Below are positions 54,482 to 63,905 of a stretch of 64,000 bases of DNA, one piece after another. Position 1 is the stretch's first letter. Every line of letters starts with the position of its first letter. The position numbers and the translations under genes are program-made. Below the pieces are notes generated by a model, which had not been told where the DNA came from, did no database searches, and saw only the letters and a program-made list of their open reading frames with translations. The DNA lies in assembly GCA_015863185.1 (NCBI GenBank), contig JACBXP010000009.1:41388-105387 (forward strand), given 5' to 3'. Source of the stretch: Aerococcaceae bacterium DSM 111020 (GTDB taxonomy: Bacteria; Bacillota; Bacilli; Lactobacillales; Aerococcaceae).

Positions 54482-56464
54482 TTATTGTCCATTTTGTTGC
54501 ATCATTGTTTGAGCTACCAATGCAGAATAATAATTCATTCCCATGGGTGATAAATGAATATCATCATGTGCATATAAATCAGTTTCACCTTGCGCGAAAC
54601 TATACCAATCCACAAGATGTACATGAGGATATTTGTTGACCATTGTATCGATAACATCATTCACTTGTCCTAGATGTTCGACAGCAGAATTCGTATTTAC
54701 TAAATAAATTGTTCTGTCCCCCATTTGATCAATGAGTTGCTCCATTCCTTCTTCATCTAGTCCAGCATTGGTTCCAAGATTGATGACAACATTTTTCTGA
54801 AGCCTTCCTGCATCAATCAGTTCCTGAACATATGGATAACTATCCCATATTTGTAAACTTTTTACACCTAGTGTATTACTATTGAGAAAAACAGTGCTAA
54901 AAGTGTATTCGCCCAATAAAGTCAAGGAGTCACCAAAGAATGTGACCGGTACTTCCGCTGCAAAAAGAAGTTCTTCCGGTGTGAGGATCTCCATAATCTC
55001 AGGATTATATGCTTCAATTTCTGCTAAGATTGCTTGATTTTCTTCATTGATTTCGGCGATGACACTCGTATCAATACGCGGATTTTTTTCTAGTGCGCTC
55101 GTTAAAGGCGTTTTAAAGGCGTTGTTTTCAATAAATTGTGTGTTAAGTTCTTGATCCATCTCAGATAGTGTGTCATGTGTTTGGATCATTTTTTCGGTTC
55201 CTGGGAAAGGTAATCGACCAATATTTGTCTGTCCCTTGTATTCATTATATTCTAATTCAAGTAATGCAACGGGTTTATTATTTCCAGTGAAAAATAACGC
55301 TATCACAAAGCATAAAAAGAGACCAAGCCAAGCAAGCGAGGATGTTGCAGAAAGCGGGGACTCTCGAAAGCTTAAAAGATTATTAACACTGTCTTTTATA
55401 CTAAAGGAACGAACCTTAGATTCCACAATAAAATAAAAGATGCCACTTATCACAAGGATCGTTAATAAAATTAAAAAGAACAAAAGATTTGGCCGATTTT
55501 GGAAATGACGAATAAAATTGGTGCCAACGACAATGAGCGGGTAATACCATAAATAATGACTATACGTAGATTGACCAAAATAATGGATGATACGATGGTC
55601 GAGCATTTTCTCGAGATAAAATATTTTACGATGAGTAATGAAAATATAAGAAATCGTTAATAAATTAAAATACGTTAACCAAATTTGATAGGTCAGATGA
55701 TCACTGTCACTGACAATGAAAGAGATACTAATTAAGGCAAAAAAACTAATGAATAAAATGATGAATTCACTAAAATGTATTAGATTATCATCAAAATGAT
55801 CAAGAAATTCATCGAAATAAGGGACTAAATAATAACAAGCAATACCACCAGCGAATGATGAGTATCTAGTAAGAAAGCTATAATACACGAATGTCGGATC
55901 AGTGCCTGGTTGATAAAGTAATAACATGGCTAGATGAGAAATAGTCATCAAACTTAGCCAAAATAATGCTTTGTGAGAATGTTTGAATGAAAATTGGTTC
56001 AGTATAATGCTCAAAAATGCGGAAATAATCAGTGACTGAACATGAATCGCAACATACCATAAATGGGTAAAAGGTGACTGAAAAGCCATTTCGGTAAAGT
56101 AAGATTTATCAGATGCAAGTTGTGCGATATTACTTGAAAATAATAAACTCGCAAAGATATCTAATTGAATAGAACTCAAAATTGAACGATTAAAAATTAA
56201 AAGAAAGACCACTACTAGCATGATCATCACAAACATAGGAAGCCATAAGCGTTTAATTTGATTAAATAAATAGCTAAATATCTCTTTAAAATCTTGCCTT
56301 ATCGTTAAATCATTGAGTTTATTCGCAGCAAGATATCCTGACAAAACAAGAAAACTATTGACAAATAAGAAACCACCAGAAAAAATTGTGGGCCATAAAT
56401 GATATAAAATAATAGATAAAATGGCTATTGTTTTTAAGCCATCATAAGCTTTGACACGTTGCAT
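54482..56464 (-). CDS. Acyltransferase-3/SGNH protein (OatA-like peptidoglycan O-acetyltransferase)
   Basis: A 660-aa protein: N-terminal acyltransferase-3 domain with about 10-11 membrane helices (RVKAYDGLKTIAILSIILYH with the conserved His near residue 22), then an extracellular SGNH hydrolase domain (FFGDSLTLLG near 510, INLGTNAG near 560, DDIHLSPMG near 645 with catalytic Asp/His). This two-part design is OatA, which acetylates MurNAc and confers lysozyme resistance; other OatA-like proteins acetylate teichoic acids or polysaccharides. ATG at 56464 follows AGGGGTGAT. Confidence 0.88.
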   Translation of the reverse strand: MQRVKAYDGLKTIAILSIILYHLWPTIFSGGFLFVNSFLVLSGYLAANKLNDLTIRQDFKEIFSYLFNQIKRLWLPMFVMIMLVVVFLLIFNRSILSSIQLDIFASLLFSSNIAQLASDKSYFTEMAFQSPFTHLWYVAIHVQSLIISAFLSIILNQFSFKHSHKALFWLSLMTISHLAMLLLYQPGTDPTFVYYSFLTRYSSFAGGIACYYLVPYFDEFLDHFDDNLIHFSEFIILFISFFALISISFIVSDSDHLTYQIWLTYFNLLTISYIFITHRKIFYLEKMLDHRIIHYFGQSTYSHYLWYYPLIVVGTNFIRHFQNRPNLLFFLILLTILVISGIFYFIVESKVRSFSIKDSVNNLLSFRESPLSATSSLAWLGLFLCFVIALFFTGNNKPVALLELEYNEYKGQTNIGRLPFPGTEKMIQTHDTLSEMDQELNTQFIENNAFKTPLTSALEKNPRIDTSVIAEINEENQAILAEIEAYNPEIMEILTPEELLFAAEVPVTFFGDSLTLLGEYTFSTVFLNSNTLGVKSLQIWDSYPYVQELIDAGRLQKNVVINLGTNAGLDEEGMEQLIDQMGDRTIYLVNTNSAVEHLGQVNDVIDTMVNKYPHVHLVDWYSFAQGETDLYAHDDIHLSPMGMNYYSALVAQTMMQQNGQ

Positions 56465-56625
56465 AATTATCACCCCTATATGATGTCATCTTTGAATAAT
56501 AGAATACCATAAAGTAATGAACAATAGCTATATTTTGTGAATACGTTTGTTTTATCTCTATACGAATATGATACAATTAAAAATACTGTTCAATGAATTA
56601 TTTACTAAAAAATTAACTAACATTA

Positions 56626-56646
56626 AATCAAACGCTTTGTTTGATT
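56626..56646 (+). promoter_or_regulatory. Inverted repeat upstream of antiporter gene
   Basis: AATCAAAC/GTTTGATT with a 5-base centre, 62 bases before the antiporter start, between divergent genes; a possible operator. Confidence 0.35.
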
Positions 56647-56707
56647 ACGAATTTTTATGATATGATTAAATAAAGATCGTTAAAATTCACAAAATATAGG
56701 AGGGTAT

Positions 56708-57886
56708 ATGTTACTTTCATTTGCGTTAATTTTTTTAATAGGGTGGCTTGGTGGTGTCATTTCAGAACGACTAAAATTACCCTCTTTATTTGGTATGATT
56801 ATTGTTGGTATGTGTATTGGGCCTTTCGGTTTGAATTTAATTGATGAACTAACCCTCGAACTATCCAGTATGTTAAGACAAATTGCGTTGATTATTATTT
56901 TATCACGGGGAGGATTATCCTTAAAAATCGATGATTTAATTAAGATGGGAAGACCAGCACTAATGTTGTCATTTGTGCCGGCAACACTGGAAATCATTGG
57001 TATAACAATTTTAAGTCCAATTTTAGTAGGCCTTACTTGGCAGGAAGGGGCTTTATTAGGCTCCGTGTTAGCGGCGGTATCACCGGCTGTCATCGTACCT
57101 AAAATGATTCAAATTATGAATAAGAATTATGGTACATATAAATACATTCCTCAGTTAGTTTTAGCGGGAGCATCTGTCGATGATATTTTTGTTATAGTTA
57201 TATTTTATGCGTTATTGAACATGGTTCACAGTGGCCATTTAAACACATTAACATTGTGGATGATTCCTTTAAAACTTATTCTCGGAATTATATTAGGAGT
57301 TGTTTTAGGTAAAATAATGCCAATTTTCTCTAAATTTAAAAATATGAATCCCATTTATGAATCGATGATTTATTTGTCATTTTCATTTTTGATTGTTTAT
57401 TTTGAGGAAGCATTACAATTACCCTATTCAGGCTTATTAGCTGTGATGGTCTCTGGTATTATTTATAAACACAACATACCTGAACATGCGATAATCACCG
57501 AACATCACTATAATCAAATGTGGCAAATCGCTCAAATTGTTCTTTTTGTTCTGGTTGGAATGACGGTTGATTTTAATATCGCAAAACAAGCGGGCTTCAT
57601 CATTATCCTACTTATAATAGGTGGTTTATTCTTCCGCACAGTAGGTACATGGTTATCATTATTGGGAACGTCGCTTGATTTGAAAGAGCGATGGTTCGTT
57701 CTAATATCGTATTGGCCTAAAGCAACAGTCCAAGCTTCGATTGGGGGAATCCCCTTAGCTGCGGGGCTCGCCTCAGGCCAAATAATATTGGTGGTTGCAG
57801 TCCTTTCAATATTAATAACTGCTCCCTTAGGCGCATGGTATATTGAACATAGTTATAAAAAATTACTGACGAAATCAAATAATTAA
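56708..57886 (+). CDS. Cation:proton antiporter (CPA1/NhaP-type)
   Basis: A 392-aa polytopic protein with about 12 helices. ISERLKLPSLFGMIIVGMCIG near residue 18, RGGLSLKIDDLIKMG near 74, LGSVLAAVSPAVIVPKM near 117, and LAGASVDDIFVIVIFY near 155 (the conserved Asp pair of the ion site) place it in the monovalent cation:proton antiporter superfamily. It probably exchanges Na+ or K+ for protons. AGGAGG-type site upstream. No C-terminal TrkA domain, unlike Kef-type. Confidence 0.88.
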   Translation: MLLSFALIFLIGWLGGVISERLKLPSLFGMIIVGMCIGPFGLNLIDELTLELSSMLRQIALIIILSRGGLSLKIDDLIKMGRPALMLSFVPATLEIIGITILSPILVGLTWQEGALLGSVLAAVSPAVIVPKMIQIMNKNYGTYKYIPQLVLAGASVDDIFVIVIFYALLNMVHSGHLNTLTLWMIPLKLILGIILGVVLGKIMPIFSKFKNMNPIYESMIYLSFSFLIVYFEEALQLPYSGLLAVMVSGIIYKHNIPEHAIITEHHYNQMWQIAQIVLFVLVGMTVDFNIAKQAGFIIILLIIGGLFFRTVGTWLSLLGTSLDLKERWFVLISYWPKATVQASIGGIPLAAGLASGQIILVVAVLSILITAPLGAWYIEHSYKKLLTKSNN

Positions 57887-57959
57887 CAATGATGGTTCAT
57901 GCAAGATAATACATCGCTCGTCAAATATGGTAGTTTACTGAAAATCCTCTCCATTATCA

Positions 57960-58631
57960 TCATTCTTTATAAAATAAATTCCAGGGGAATACTTTTGTAG
58001 GTGGATTTGAATGAAAAGTCATTCGTTTTTTCAAAGTAGGATGATCCAAACTTAATTCTTCCGCCCACAAAGCAATTTGTTGATGGTGTTTTGGATTGGG
58101 ATGATATTTTTGATCTCCCACGATAGGCATTCCAGCATGTGCCATTTGAACTCTTATTTGATGGGGGCGACCGGTTTCAAGTTGAACTTTAATTAATGAA
58201 TGATCATCTTTTTGGGCAATGCACTCATAATGAAGGATTGTCTTTTTAGCATTTGGATGATCTTGATTGACGACATAAGATTGGTTATTTGAGCGATCTT
58301 TATATAAATAATCAATCAGTTTTCCCGTTCTTTTATTTACTAGTTGATCAGTTATTGCATAATAATGTCGTGTGATATTTCTACGCCTCAATTGATCGGA
58401 TAATCTTGAAGCGGCTTTAGATGTTTTAGCAAAAACAATCGCACCTCCAACAGGTCGATCTAATCTATGAACAAGACCGAGATAGACATTGCCTGGCTTA
58501 TTTTCATGTGTTTTAATATATTGTTTTGCTTTTGTTAACAAATCTAAATCCGCTGTCACATCGCCTTGTACTAGTTGGTTCGGTTCTTTTACAACGACAA
58601 ATAAATGATTATCTTGATAGATGATATCCAT
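57960..58631 (-). CDS. RluA-family pseudouridine synthase
   Basis: About 223 aa. LVHRLDRPVGG near residue 55 holds the catalytic Asp of the RluA family; the rest (LETGRPHQIRVQMAHAGMPI near 168) agrees. It lacks an S4 domain, as in short RluA/YlyB-like or TruC-type members. An upstream GTG (58643) is nearly on top of the AAGGA site; I prefer the ATG at 58631 although its spacing is long. The RNA target cannot be assigned. Confidence 0.88.
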   Translation of the reverse strand: MDIIYQDNHLFVVVKEPNQLVQGDVTADLDLLTKAKQYIKTHENKPGNVYLGLVHRLDRPVGGAIVFAKTSKAASRLSDQLRRRNITRHYYAITDQLVNKRTGKLIDYLYKDRSNNQSYVVNQDHPNAKKTILHYECIAQKDDHSLIKVQLETGRPHQIRVQMAHAGMPIVGDQKYHPNPKHHQQIALWAEELSLDHPTLKKRMTFHSNPPTKVFPWNLFYKE

Positions 58632-58736
58632 AAATATCTTCACTTCCTTCTATTCTTTATTATTGTACCATATGGGCATACTATTTTTAATTAACAAACA
58701 TTCATGTTAAACTATATTTAAGGAGAGGATTAAATT

Positions 58737-59177
58737 ATGACATTAACAATTTATTTAGCTGGACAGATTCACGATGACTGGCGTGATGAAATTATTTCGC
58801 TATCTAAAGAAAAAGGCCTTGAATTTAATTTTGTCTCACCACAAACGGATCATGACCAATCAGATGCGATTGGTGAAAAAATCTTAGGCGAACAACCAGG
58901 CGATTATTATCGTGATGATGCAGCTTCAGATATTAACAACTTCCGTACTGCAGTTTGGATGGAAAAAGCAGACATCGTTATTGCTTTGTTCGGTGAAGAT
59001 TATCGCCAATGGAATACAGCGATGGATGCAACGACAGCTATTAACAAGGGCAAACCATTAATTATCATCCGTCCAGAGTCATTAATTCATTCGTTGAAAG
59101 AATTATCAAATAAAGCGAATGTTACAGTAGAGAATGTTCAACAAGCAATTGCTGTTTTAGAATATTTATATGCATAA
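58737..59177 (+). CDS. YtoQ-family protein
   Basis: A 146-aa protein, TIYLAGQIHDDWRDEI at the start, SPQTDHDQSDAIGE near 35, YYRDDAASDINNFRTAVWM near 58 and the DIVIALFGEDYRQWNTAMD strip near 80. These blocks identify the YtoQ family of Firmicutes, which resembles nucleoside deoxyribosyltransferase-like folds. The function is not known to me. AGGAGAGG precedes the ATG and a strong terminator follows. Confidence 0.85.
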   Translation: MTLTIYLAGQIHDDWRDEIISLSKEKGLEFNFVSPQTDHDQSDAIGEKILGEQPGDYYRDDAASDINNFRTAVWMEKADIVIALFGEDYRQWNTAMDATTAINKGKPLIIIRPESLIHSLKELSNKANVTVENVQQAIAVLEYLYA

Positions 59178-59215
59178 TTGATCATTCAATAATTACATAA
59201 ATTTATCTTGGTTAG

Positions 59216-59244
59216 AACGCACTCTTGTTATGAGAGAGTGCGTT
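59216..59244 (+). terminator. Intrinsic terminator after ytoQ
   Basis: AACGCACTCT/AGAGTGCGTT perfect stem, 9-base loop, then TATTTTT. Confidence 0.92.
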
Positions 59245-59333
59245 TATTTTTAAGCAGATTGCATAAATTTACTATAATTAGGTCAATATTTTTTCAACGA
59301 AATCAAATAATATAAATAAAAGATTGAAATCAG

Positions 59334-59482
59334 TTGACATTATTTTTTAAACGTGTATTATTAATAGTGTAGTAATTATTAGTTTGACAATTAAAGTATT
59401 TAATTCATATTTAAATCCTTTTAGTTACACAATAAATATCTGCAACAATACACGTGCTTTGCACACAAGGAGGATTTCATTT
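59334..59482 (+). promoter_or_regulatory. Promoter and long 5' leader of the cold-shock gene
   Basis: TTGACA at 59334-59339, 16-base spacer, TATTAT at 59356-59361 with TG before it. The implied transcript has a leader of about 115 bases before the ATG, as expected for cold-shock mRNAs whose leaders refold with temperature. Together with the terminator tail of ytoQ this accounts for the 305-base gap. Confidence 0.6.
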
Positions 59483-59683
59483 ATGAATAATGGAACAGTA
59501 AAATGGTTTAACGCGGACAAAGGTTTTGGATTTATTTCTCAAGAAAACGGTGAAGATGTATTCGTGCATTTCTCAGCAATCCAAAGAGACGGTTTCAAAA
59601 CTTTAGAAGAAGGTCAAGAAGTGACTTTCGATATTGAAGAAGGCGACCGTGGATTACAAGCCGCAAACGTTAACGTTCAATAA
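59483..59683 (+). CDS. csp: Cold-shock protein (CspA/CspB family)
   Basis: A 66-aa single-strand nucleic-acid-binding protein. RNP motifs KGFGFISQ and VFVHFSAI are present, with [12 protein letters not shown] at the start. AAGGAGG at good spacing sets the ATG at 59483; an earlier in-frame start would read through the leader. Acts as RNA chaperone. Confidence 0.96.
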   Translation: MNNGTVKWFNADKGFGFISQENGEDVFVHFSAIQRDGFKTLEEGQEVTFDIEEGDRGLQAANVNVQ

Positions 59684-59691
59684 TTATTCTA

Positions 59692-59707
59692 ACCAGCTTC
59701 GGCTGGT
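59692..59707 (+). terminator. Intrinsic terminator after csp
   Basis: ACCAGC-TTCG-GCTGGT tetraloop hairpin followed by ATTTTTATT. Confidence 0.92.
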
Positions 59708-59772
59708 ATTTTTATTGGATTAAAATATATATCATCAGGAAATTAATATAATGGAAAGTTGCGATAGAATTA

Positions 59773-59786
59773 TGAAAGCGCTTATG
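59773..59786 (+). promoter_or_regulatory. Possible cre (CcpA) site
   Basis: TGAAAGCGCTTATG matches TGWAANCGNTNWCA except the last two bases. It lies 45 bases before the secreted-protein gene and overlaps its likely -10 region. Confidence 0.35.
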
Positions 59787-59830
59787 TTATTATTTAGTTG
59801 AGATTAATCAGCTAGTAATAGGAGGTAAGC

Positions 59831-60691
59831 ATGAAAAAACACGTATTGATATTATTCATATTTCTGTCTCTCGATCTATTTTCTAAGGTAGGATACGCGG
59901 AAGAAAATAATGATAACTTGGAAGATGATGTACGCTCTGAGACCGTTGAGGAACATGGCACGGATTCTCCATTATTAACTGAAACTTTATCAAAATTGTT
60001 TAATGATACCTCTCAGAATAATGAGATGTTAGATATCGCATGGAATGACTATCAGCAAATTGAAGAATACAACTTTTTAGATATTATGGATCTTGACAGT
60101 CATCAAGTAACTACTTTAACTGAGATAGAAGAAAGTTTTGAAAATAGTTATGACGATGTTGAGGTATATTTCGAAAGAGCTGAAACAGGACTACAAGTTC
60201 TCTCATATACTTATAAAGCTGAAGAAGGAGTTTTAAACCCAGAACGGATGATTGAAGATTGGGCACGTATTGAATTTTATTTTATGGAAGAAGCATTAAT
60301 TTATTCTGGAATCTCTACAATGTCTTTAGAATTTTCTGACGAAAATGCTTTATCGGCCGAATATTTTGATGCATTGCTTCATGATGAAGCCTCTCCTCTG
60401 GAATTGGCTAGTAATGATAACTTTGAACTTAATGGGATCGGTCAAATGTATTCTGAAGGTAAATTTCATTGTGGGATTGCTTTTCCTATCCATTATCCTG
60501 AGTTAGACAATCCAATCGGCGCATTTGTTGTTGCCTCTGTTGTAGACGACCAATTGGCTTTAGCGACTGTTTCACCAGCAGAAGAGGCTTTTGCTTTTAG
60601 CTATTCTAGTGTCATTTTTTCTTCATTGGCCGTGATGGTTCCAAATAGCATATTTATGGAAGCAGACACCATCAGTGCATCTTTACAATGA
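59831..60691 (+). CDS. Secreted acidic protein of unknown function
   Basis: A 286-aa protein with a signal peptide (residues 1-23, cleavage after GYA). The mature part is acidic, with no cysteines paired, no repeats and no LPxTG or lipobox, so it is probably released. Stretches such as EESFENSYDDVEVYFERAE and GKFHCGIAFPIHYPELDNP do not recall a family to me. TAGGAGG precedes the ATG. A cre-like sequence upstream suggests catabolite control. Confidence 0.6.
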   Translation: MKKHVLILFIFLSLDLFSKVGYAEENNDNLEDDVRSETVEEHGTDSPLLTETLSKLFNDTSQNNEMLDIAWNDYQQIEEYNFLDIMDLDSHQVTTLTEIEESFENSYDDVEVYFERAETGLQVLSYTYKAEEGVLNPERMIEDWARIEFYFMEEALIYSGISTMSLEFSDENALSAEYFDALLHDEASPLELASNDNFELNGIGQMYSEGKFHCGIAFPIHYPELDNPIGAFVVASVVDDQLALATVSPAEEAFAFSYSSVIFSSLAVMVPNSIFMEADTISASLQ

Positions 60692-60717
60692 ATCATTACA
60701 TTCATCACGATAATAAA

Positions 60718-60748
60718 AACCCCTGTCCAATATGTATGGATTGGGGTT
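60718..60748 (-). terminator. Terminator mainly for the SDR gene
   Basis: Minus strand AACCCCAATCC/GGACAGGGGTT followed by TTTTATTAT; the plus-strand tail is weak. Confidence 0.75.
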
Positions 60749-60761
60749 AGCATATTTTATT

Positions 60762-61655
60762 TTAAAGTGTTATTTGTGATCCACCGGTCACTTCATAGAT
60801 ACTACCAGTAATGTAAGACGCATCATCAGAAGCTAATAAAACATAAACGGGTGCTAATTCAACCGGTTGACCTGCACGACCTAAAGGTGATTTTTGACCG
60901 AATTCAGGAATTTGACCTTCAGGCTGTCCTTGGTCTAATTGTAATGGCGTCCAGATTGGACCCGGAGCTACTCCATTTACGCGGATTCCTTTTGAAGCGA
61001 AATAGTCTGCCATATTTACTGTAAAGTTTGATACAGCACTATTTACCGCAGCATAATCAATCAAATGACTTGAAGGGCTGAATGATTGTACAGAAGTAGT
61101 GGTGATAATAGATGCTCCTGGTTCAAGATATTTTTCAGCGGCTTTGATTGACTCATACATTGAGAAAATCTTAACTTCAAATGTATCACGGAATTGTTTC
61201 GTTGATAAATCATCCAGTGATGTTTGGGCAATTTGTTGTGCGGCATTTAATACTAAGATATCAAGTTGACCAAAGTGTTCATAAGTTTGAACAACCACAT
61301 CTGCTCCGGTTCCATGTTCTCTAAAGTCTACCGGTAATAGCAATGCTTTTTGGCCTGCTTTTTCAATGTGTTCTTTTACTTGATTGGCGTCTTTTTCTTC
61401 TCCAGGGAAGAATTGAATAGCCACATCAGCACCTTCTTTAGCAAATGCAATCGCCGCGGCCCGTCCAATACCTGAGTCACCACCTGTGACTAGTGCAACT
61501 TTACCTTCTAATTTATTGCTACCTTCGTAAGATTCTTCACCACAATCAGGTTCTGGTAACATTTCTGATTGAAGTGCCGGTGTATCTTGCTCTTGGTCTT
61601 TGAATTTATCATTATAAAATCTATAACGTGGATCTTTATTTTCTTTATTAATCAT
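60762..61655 (-). CDS. SDR-family oxidoreductase (YhxC/GsiB-region general-stress type) with altered YxxxK
   Basis: A 297-aa short-chain dehydrogenase with the N-terminal extension (NKDPRYRFYNDKFKDQEQ) of stress-type SDRs such as YhxC/YdaD. Rossmann motif TGGDSGIGRAAA near residue 57 and LNAAQQ near 136 are intact. At the catalytic site Y201 is followed by AAVN: Asn205 stands where the invariant Lys should be. The nucleotide sequence is unambiguous at this point. Divergent from adhC with an AT-rich 200-base gap. Confidence 0.88.
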   Translation of the reverse strand: MINKENKDPRYRFYNDKFKDQEQDTPALQSEMLPEPDCGEESYEGSNKLEGKVALVTGGDSGIGRAAAIAFAKEGADVAIQFFPGEEKDANQVKEHIEKAGQKALLLPVDFREHGTGADVVVQTYEHFGQLDILVLNAAQQIAQTSLDDLSTKQFRDTFEVKIFSMYESIKAAEKYLEPGASIITTTSVQSFSPSSHLIDYAAVNSAVSNFTVNMADYFASKGIRVNGVAPGPIWTPLQLDQGQPEGQIPEFGQKSPLGRAGQPVELAPVYVLLASDDASYITGSIYEVTGGSQITL

Positions 61656-61736
61656 TAAATCATCTCCTCTGATTAATTATCTTATAAAATTGACAAAATG
61701 TAAAATAATTGACCTTAAAATAAATAATTAATCAAT

Positions 61737-61750
61737 CATTTTATAAAATG
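61737..61750. promoter_or_regulatory. 14-bp palindrome between SDR and adhC genes
   Basis: CATTTTATAAAATG, a perfect palindrome in a divergent promoter region; an operator is possible but such AT palindromes occur by chance. Confidence 0.25.
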
Positions 61751-61854
61751 TTTATATTTTCAAATTAATAATGTAAATTACTTGTTCTAAGAAAAAGGTC
61801 ATGAGAAGATAGAATTAGTATCTGACAATATAAGTATTAAGAAGGAGAGATCTT

Positions 61855-62970
61855 ATGTCTGTAAAATCAAAAGCGGCGGTGGCCTTTGAACCAGGTAAGC
61901 CCTTAGAAATTGTTGAGATTGATGTCCAAGAACCCAAAGAGCATGAAGTCATGGTTAAAATAGACTTTACATCTGTATGTCACACAGATGTTTATACATT
62001 ATCAGGAAATGATCCGTCAGGTATTTTTCCATGTGTATTAGGTCATGAAGCGACCGGAACAGTCGTACAAATTGGAGAGGGAGTCACAAATGTTGAAGTA
62101 GGGGATAAAGTTGTCCCCCTTTGGAAACCGGAATGTGGCGAATGTGAATATTGTAAACGCGGATTAAATTTTTGTTCAGCGATTTCAGATACACAAGGTA
62201 AAGGGGTCATGCCCGATGGAACACCACGTTTTTCTTATAAAGGAGAACCAATCTATCATTTCATGGGGACCTCGACATTTTCTGAATATACGGTCTTAGC
62301 AGATATTTCTGTCGCTAAAATTCCTGAAGGAGCAGAAATGGATAAGGTCGCGCTTCTGGGGTGTGGAGTGACCACTGGACTTGGGGCGGTTAAGAATGAC
62401 GCTGAATTTAAATCAGGTTCAACAGCGGCTGTATTTGGTATTGGTACCCTGGGGCTTGCTGCTATTCAAATGCTAAAAGAATTAGGGGCTTCAAGAATCA
62501 TTGCGGTAGATATTAATAATGAAAAAGAAAAATTAGCGAAAGAATTTGGAGCCACAGAGTTTATTAATTCAGATGAAATTGACCCACCGATCCAAGAGTA
62601 TATTGTTGAAATGACGGACGGTGGTGTCGATTATTCATTCGTCTGTGTTGGACATACTGAAACAATGAATGCTGGATTGGAATGTACACATAAAGGATGG
62701 GGACTTTCTATTATTATGGGTGTGGCTTCTGGTCAAGATAAAATTTCAACACGTCCATTCCATTTAATTACAGGACGTACGTGGAAAGGTTCTTCTTTTG
62801 GTGGTGTCACAGGAAGAACGGGGCTACCCAAAATAATCAAAGCTCACATGGCTGGAGAAATCGATTTAGATCCATTTATAACTCACCGAATGACAATTGA
62901 TAAAATAAATGAGGCCATTGAACTACAAGAAGATGGTCAATCATTAAGAGACATTATTACGTTTGAATAG
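61855..62970 (+). CDS. adhC: S-(hydroxymethyl)glutathione dehydrogenase (class III alcohol dehydrogenase)
   Basis: A 371-aa zinc enzyme that oxidises the formaldehyde-glutathione adduct. Catalytic zinc ligands C42 (VCHTD), H64 (GHEATG) and the Cys of LLGCGVTTG; structural zinc cysteines C94, C97, C100 and C107; NAD loop GIGTLGLAAI. HLITGRTWKGSSFGG near 303 and ITHRM are class III marks. AGAAGGAGAG precedes the ATG. Forms an operon with fghA, nine bases apart. Confidence 0.95.
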   Translation: MSVKSKAAVAFEPGKPLEIVEIDVQEPKEHEVMVKIDFTSVCHTDVYTLSGNDPSGIFPCVLGHEATGTVVQIGEGVTNVEVGDKVVPLWKPECGECEYCKRGLNFCSAISDTQGKGVMPDGTPRFSYKGEPIYHFMGTSTFSEYTVLADISVAKIPEGAEMDKVALLGCGVTTGLGAVKNDAEFKSGSTAAVFGIGTLGLAAIQMLKELGASRIIAVDINNEKEKLAKEFGATEFINSDEIDPPIQEYIVEMTDGGVDYSFVCVGHTETMNAGLECTHKGWGLSIIMGVASGQDKISTRPFHLITGRTWKGSSFGGVTGRTGLPKIIKAHMAGEIDLDPFITHRMTIDKINEAIELQEDGQSLRDIITFE

Positions 62971-62979
62971 GAGGAAAAA

Positions 62980-63822
62980 ATGACACAATTAAAGATAATC
63001 GAAGAAAAGAAAGTTCATGGTGGGATTCAACGTCGCTATCAACATCTCTCTCAAGTATTAGGATGTGAGATGGTTTTTACATTATTTCTCCACGAAAATT
63101 CAGAAAAAGAAACCTCTTTAATTTGGTTTTTATCTGGATTAACTTGTGATGATCAGAATTTTGCTACCAAAGGTGGTTTTCAACGTCAAGCAAATCAATT
63201 AAATCTAGCTGTGGTCATTCCCGATACTTCACCTCGTGGAAAAGATATTCCTGATGCTGATCAATTTGATTTAGGCCAAGGAGCAGGCTTTTATTTGAAT
63301 GCAACTCAAGAGCCATGGAGCCAAAATTTCCAGATGTATGATTATATCACTGAGGAATTAAGTGACATTGTTAAAGAGTTAATACCGAATTTTTCTGGAA
63401 ATGAAAGCATAATTGGTCATTCGATGGGTGGTTATGGTGCATTACAAATTGGATTAAAAAATCCCAACCGTTTTAAAAGTATTTCGGCTTTTGCGCCCAT
63501 TAGTAATCCCACAGAAGTACCGTGGGGCAAAAAAGCTTTTTCTACTTATTTAGGTGACAATCATGAAGATTGGAAAGAATGGGATCCTGTTCATTTAGTA
63601 AGTGAATCCGAAACAGGTCACGCTCCAATATTAATAACGCAAGGATCGGCAGATGAATTCTATCCGGAACAATTGTTAGAGGATAAATTCAAAAAAGCGG
63701 TTGAACAATCAAATCATGCGTTAAATTATCAATTCGAAAAAGATTATGATCACTCGTATTATACTATTCAAACATTTATCGATCAGCATTTAGCATTTCA
63801 CGCTGACCATTTAGATGGGTAA
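62980..63822 (+). CDS. fghA: S-formylglutathione hydrolase
   Basis: A 280-aa esterase of the D-type family that splits S-formylglutathione to formate and glutathione. GHSMGGYGAL places the nucleophile at S148; GSADEFYPE near 222 and DYDHSYYTI near 259 hold Asp and His. WFLSGLTCDDQNFATKGGFQ near 49 is typical. AGGAGG precedes the ATG. With adhC and the gshF locus it gives a complete glutathione-dependent formaldehyde route. Confidence 0.95.
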   Translation: MTQLKIIEEKKVHGGIQRRYQHLSQVLGCEMVFTLFLHENSEKETSLIWFLSGLTCDDQNFATKGGFQRQANQLNLAVVIPDTSPRGKDIPDADQFDLGQGAGFYLNATQEPWSQNFQMYDYITEELSDIVKELIPNFSGNESIIGHSMGGYGALQIGLKNPNRFKSISAFAPISNPTEVPWGKKAFSTYLGDNHEDWKEWDPVHLVSESETGHAPILITQGSADEFYPEQLLEDKFKKAVEQSNHALNYQFEKDYDHSYYTIQTFIDQHLAFHADHLDG

Positions 63823-63830
63823 TATTATTA

Positions 63831-63864
63831 TACACAGCGTCTCTCTAATAGAGGGATGTTGTGT
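63831..63864 (+). terminator. Terminator of the adhC-fghA operon
   Basis: ACACA..TCTCTCT/AGAGGGA..TGTGT interrupted stem followed by TTTTATTT. Confidence 0.7.
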
Positions 63865-63873
63865 TTTATTTCC

Positions 63874-63898
63874 GGCTCTATGTCAAATAATGTTGACG
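63874..63898 (+). mobile_element. Probable terminal inverted repeat of an ISL3-type insertion sequence
   Basis: GGCTCTATGTCAAATAATGT followed by TGACG resembles the GGCTCTTTGTCAA-type ends of ISL3 family elements. It is preceded by A/T-rich TTTTATTT that could be the 8-base target duplication. A minus-strand frame ends just inside. The other end is outside the window. Confidence 0.45.
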
Positions 63899-63905
63899 GA
63901 GTTTT

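Noticed and set aside
56626..56646. Inverted repeat as a CcpA site
   Set aside because: The central AAACGCTTT looks like cre but both outer arms mismatch; left as an unspecified inverted repeat.
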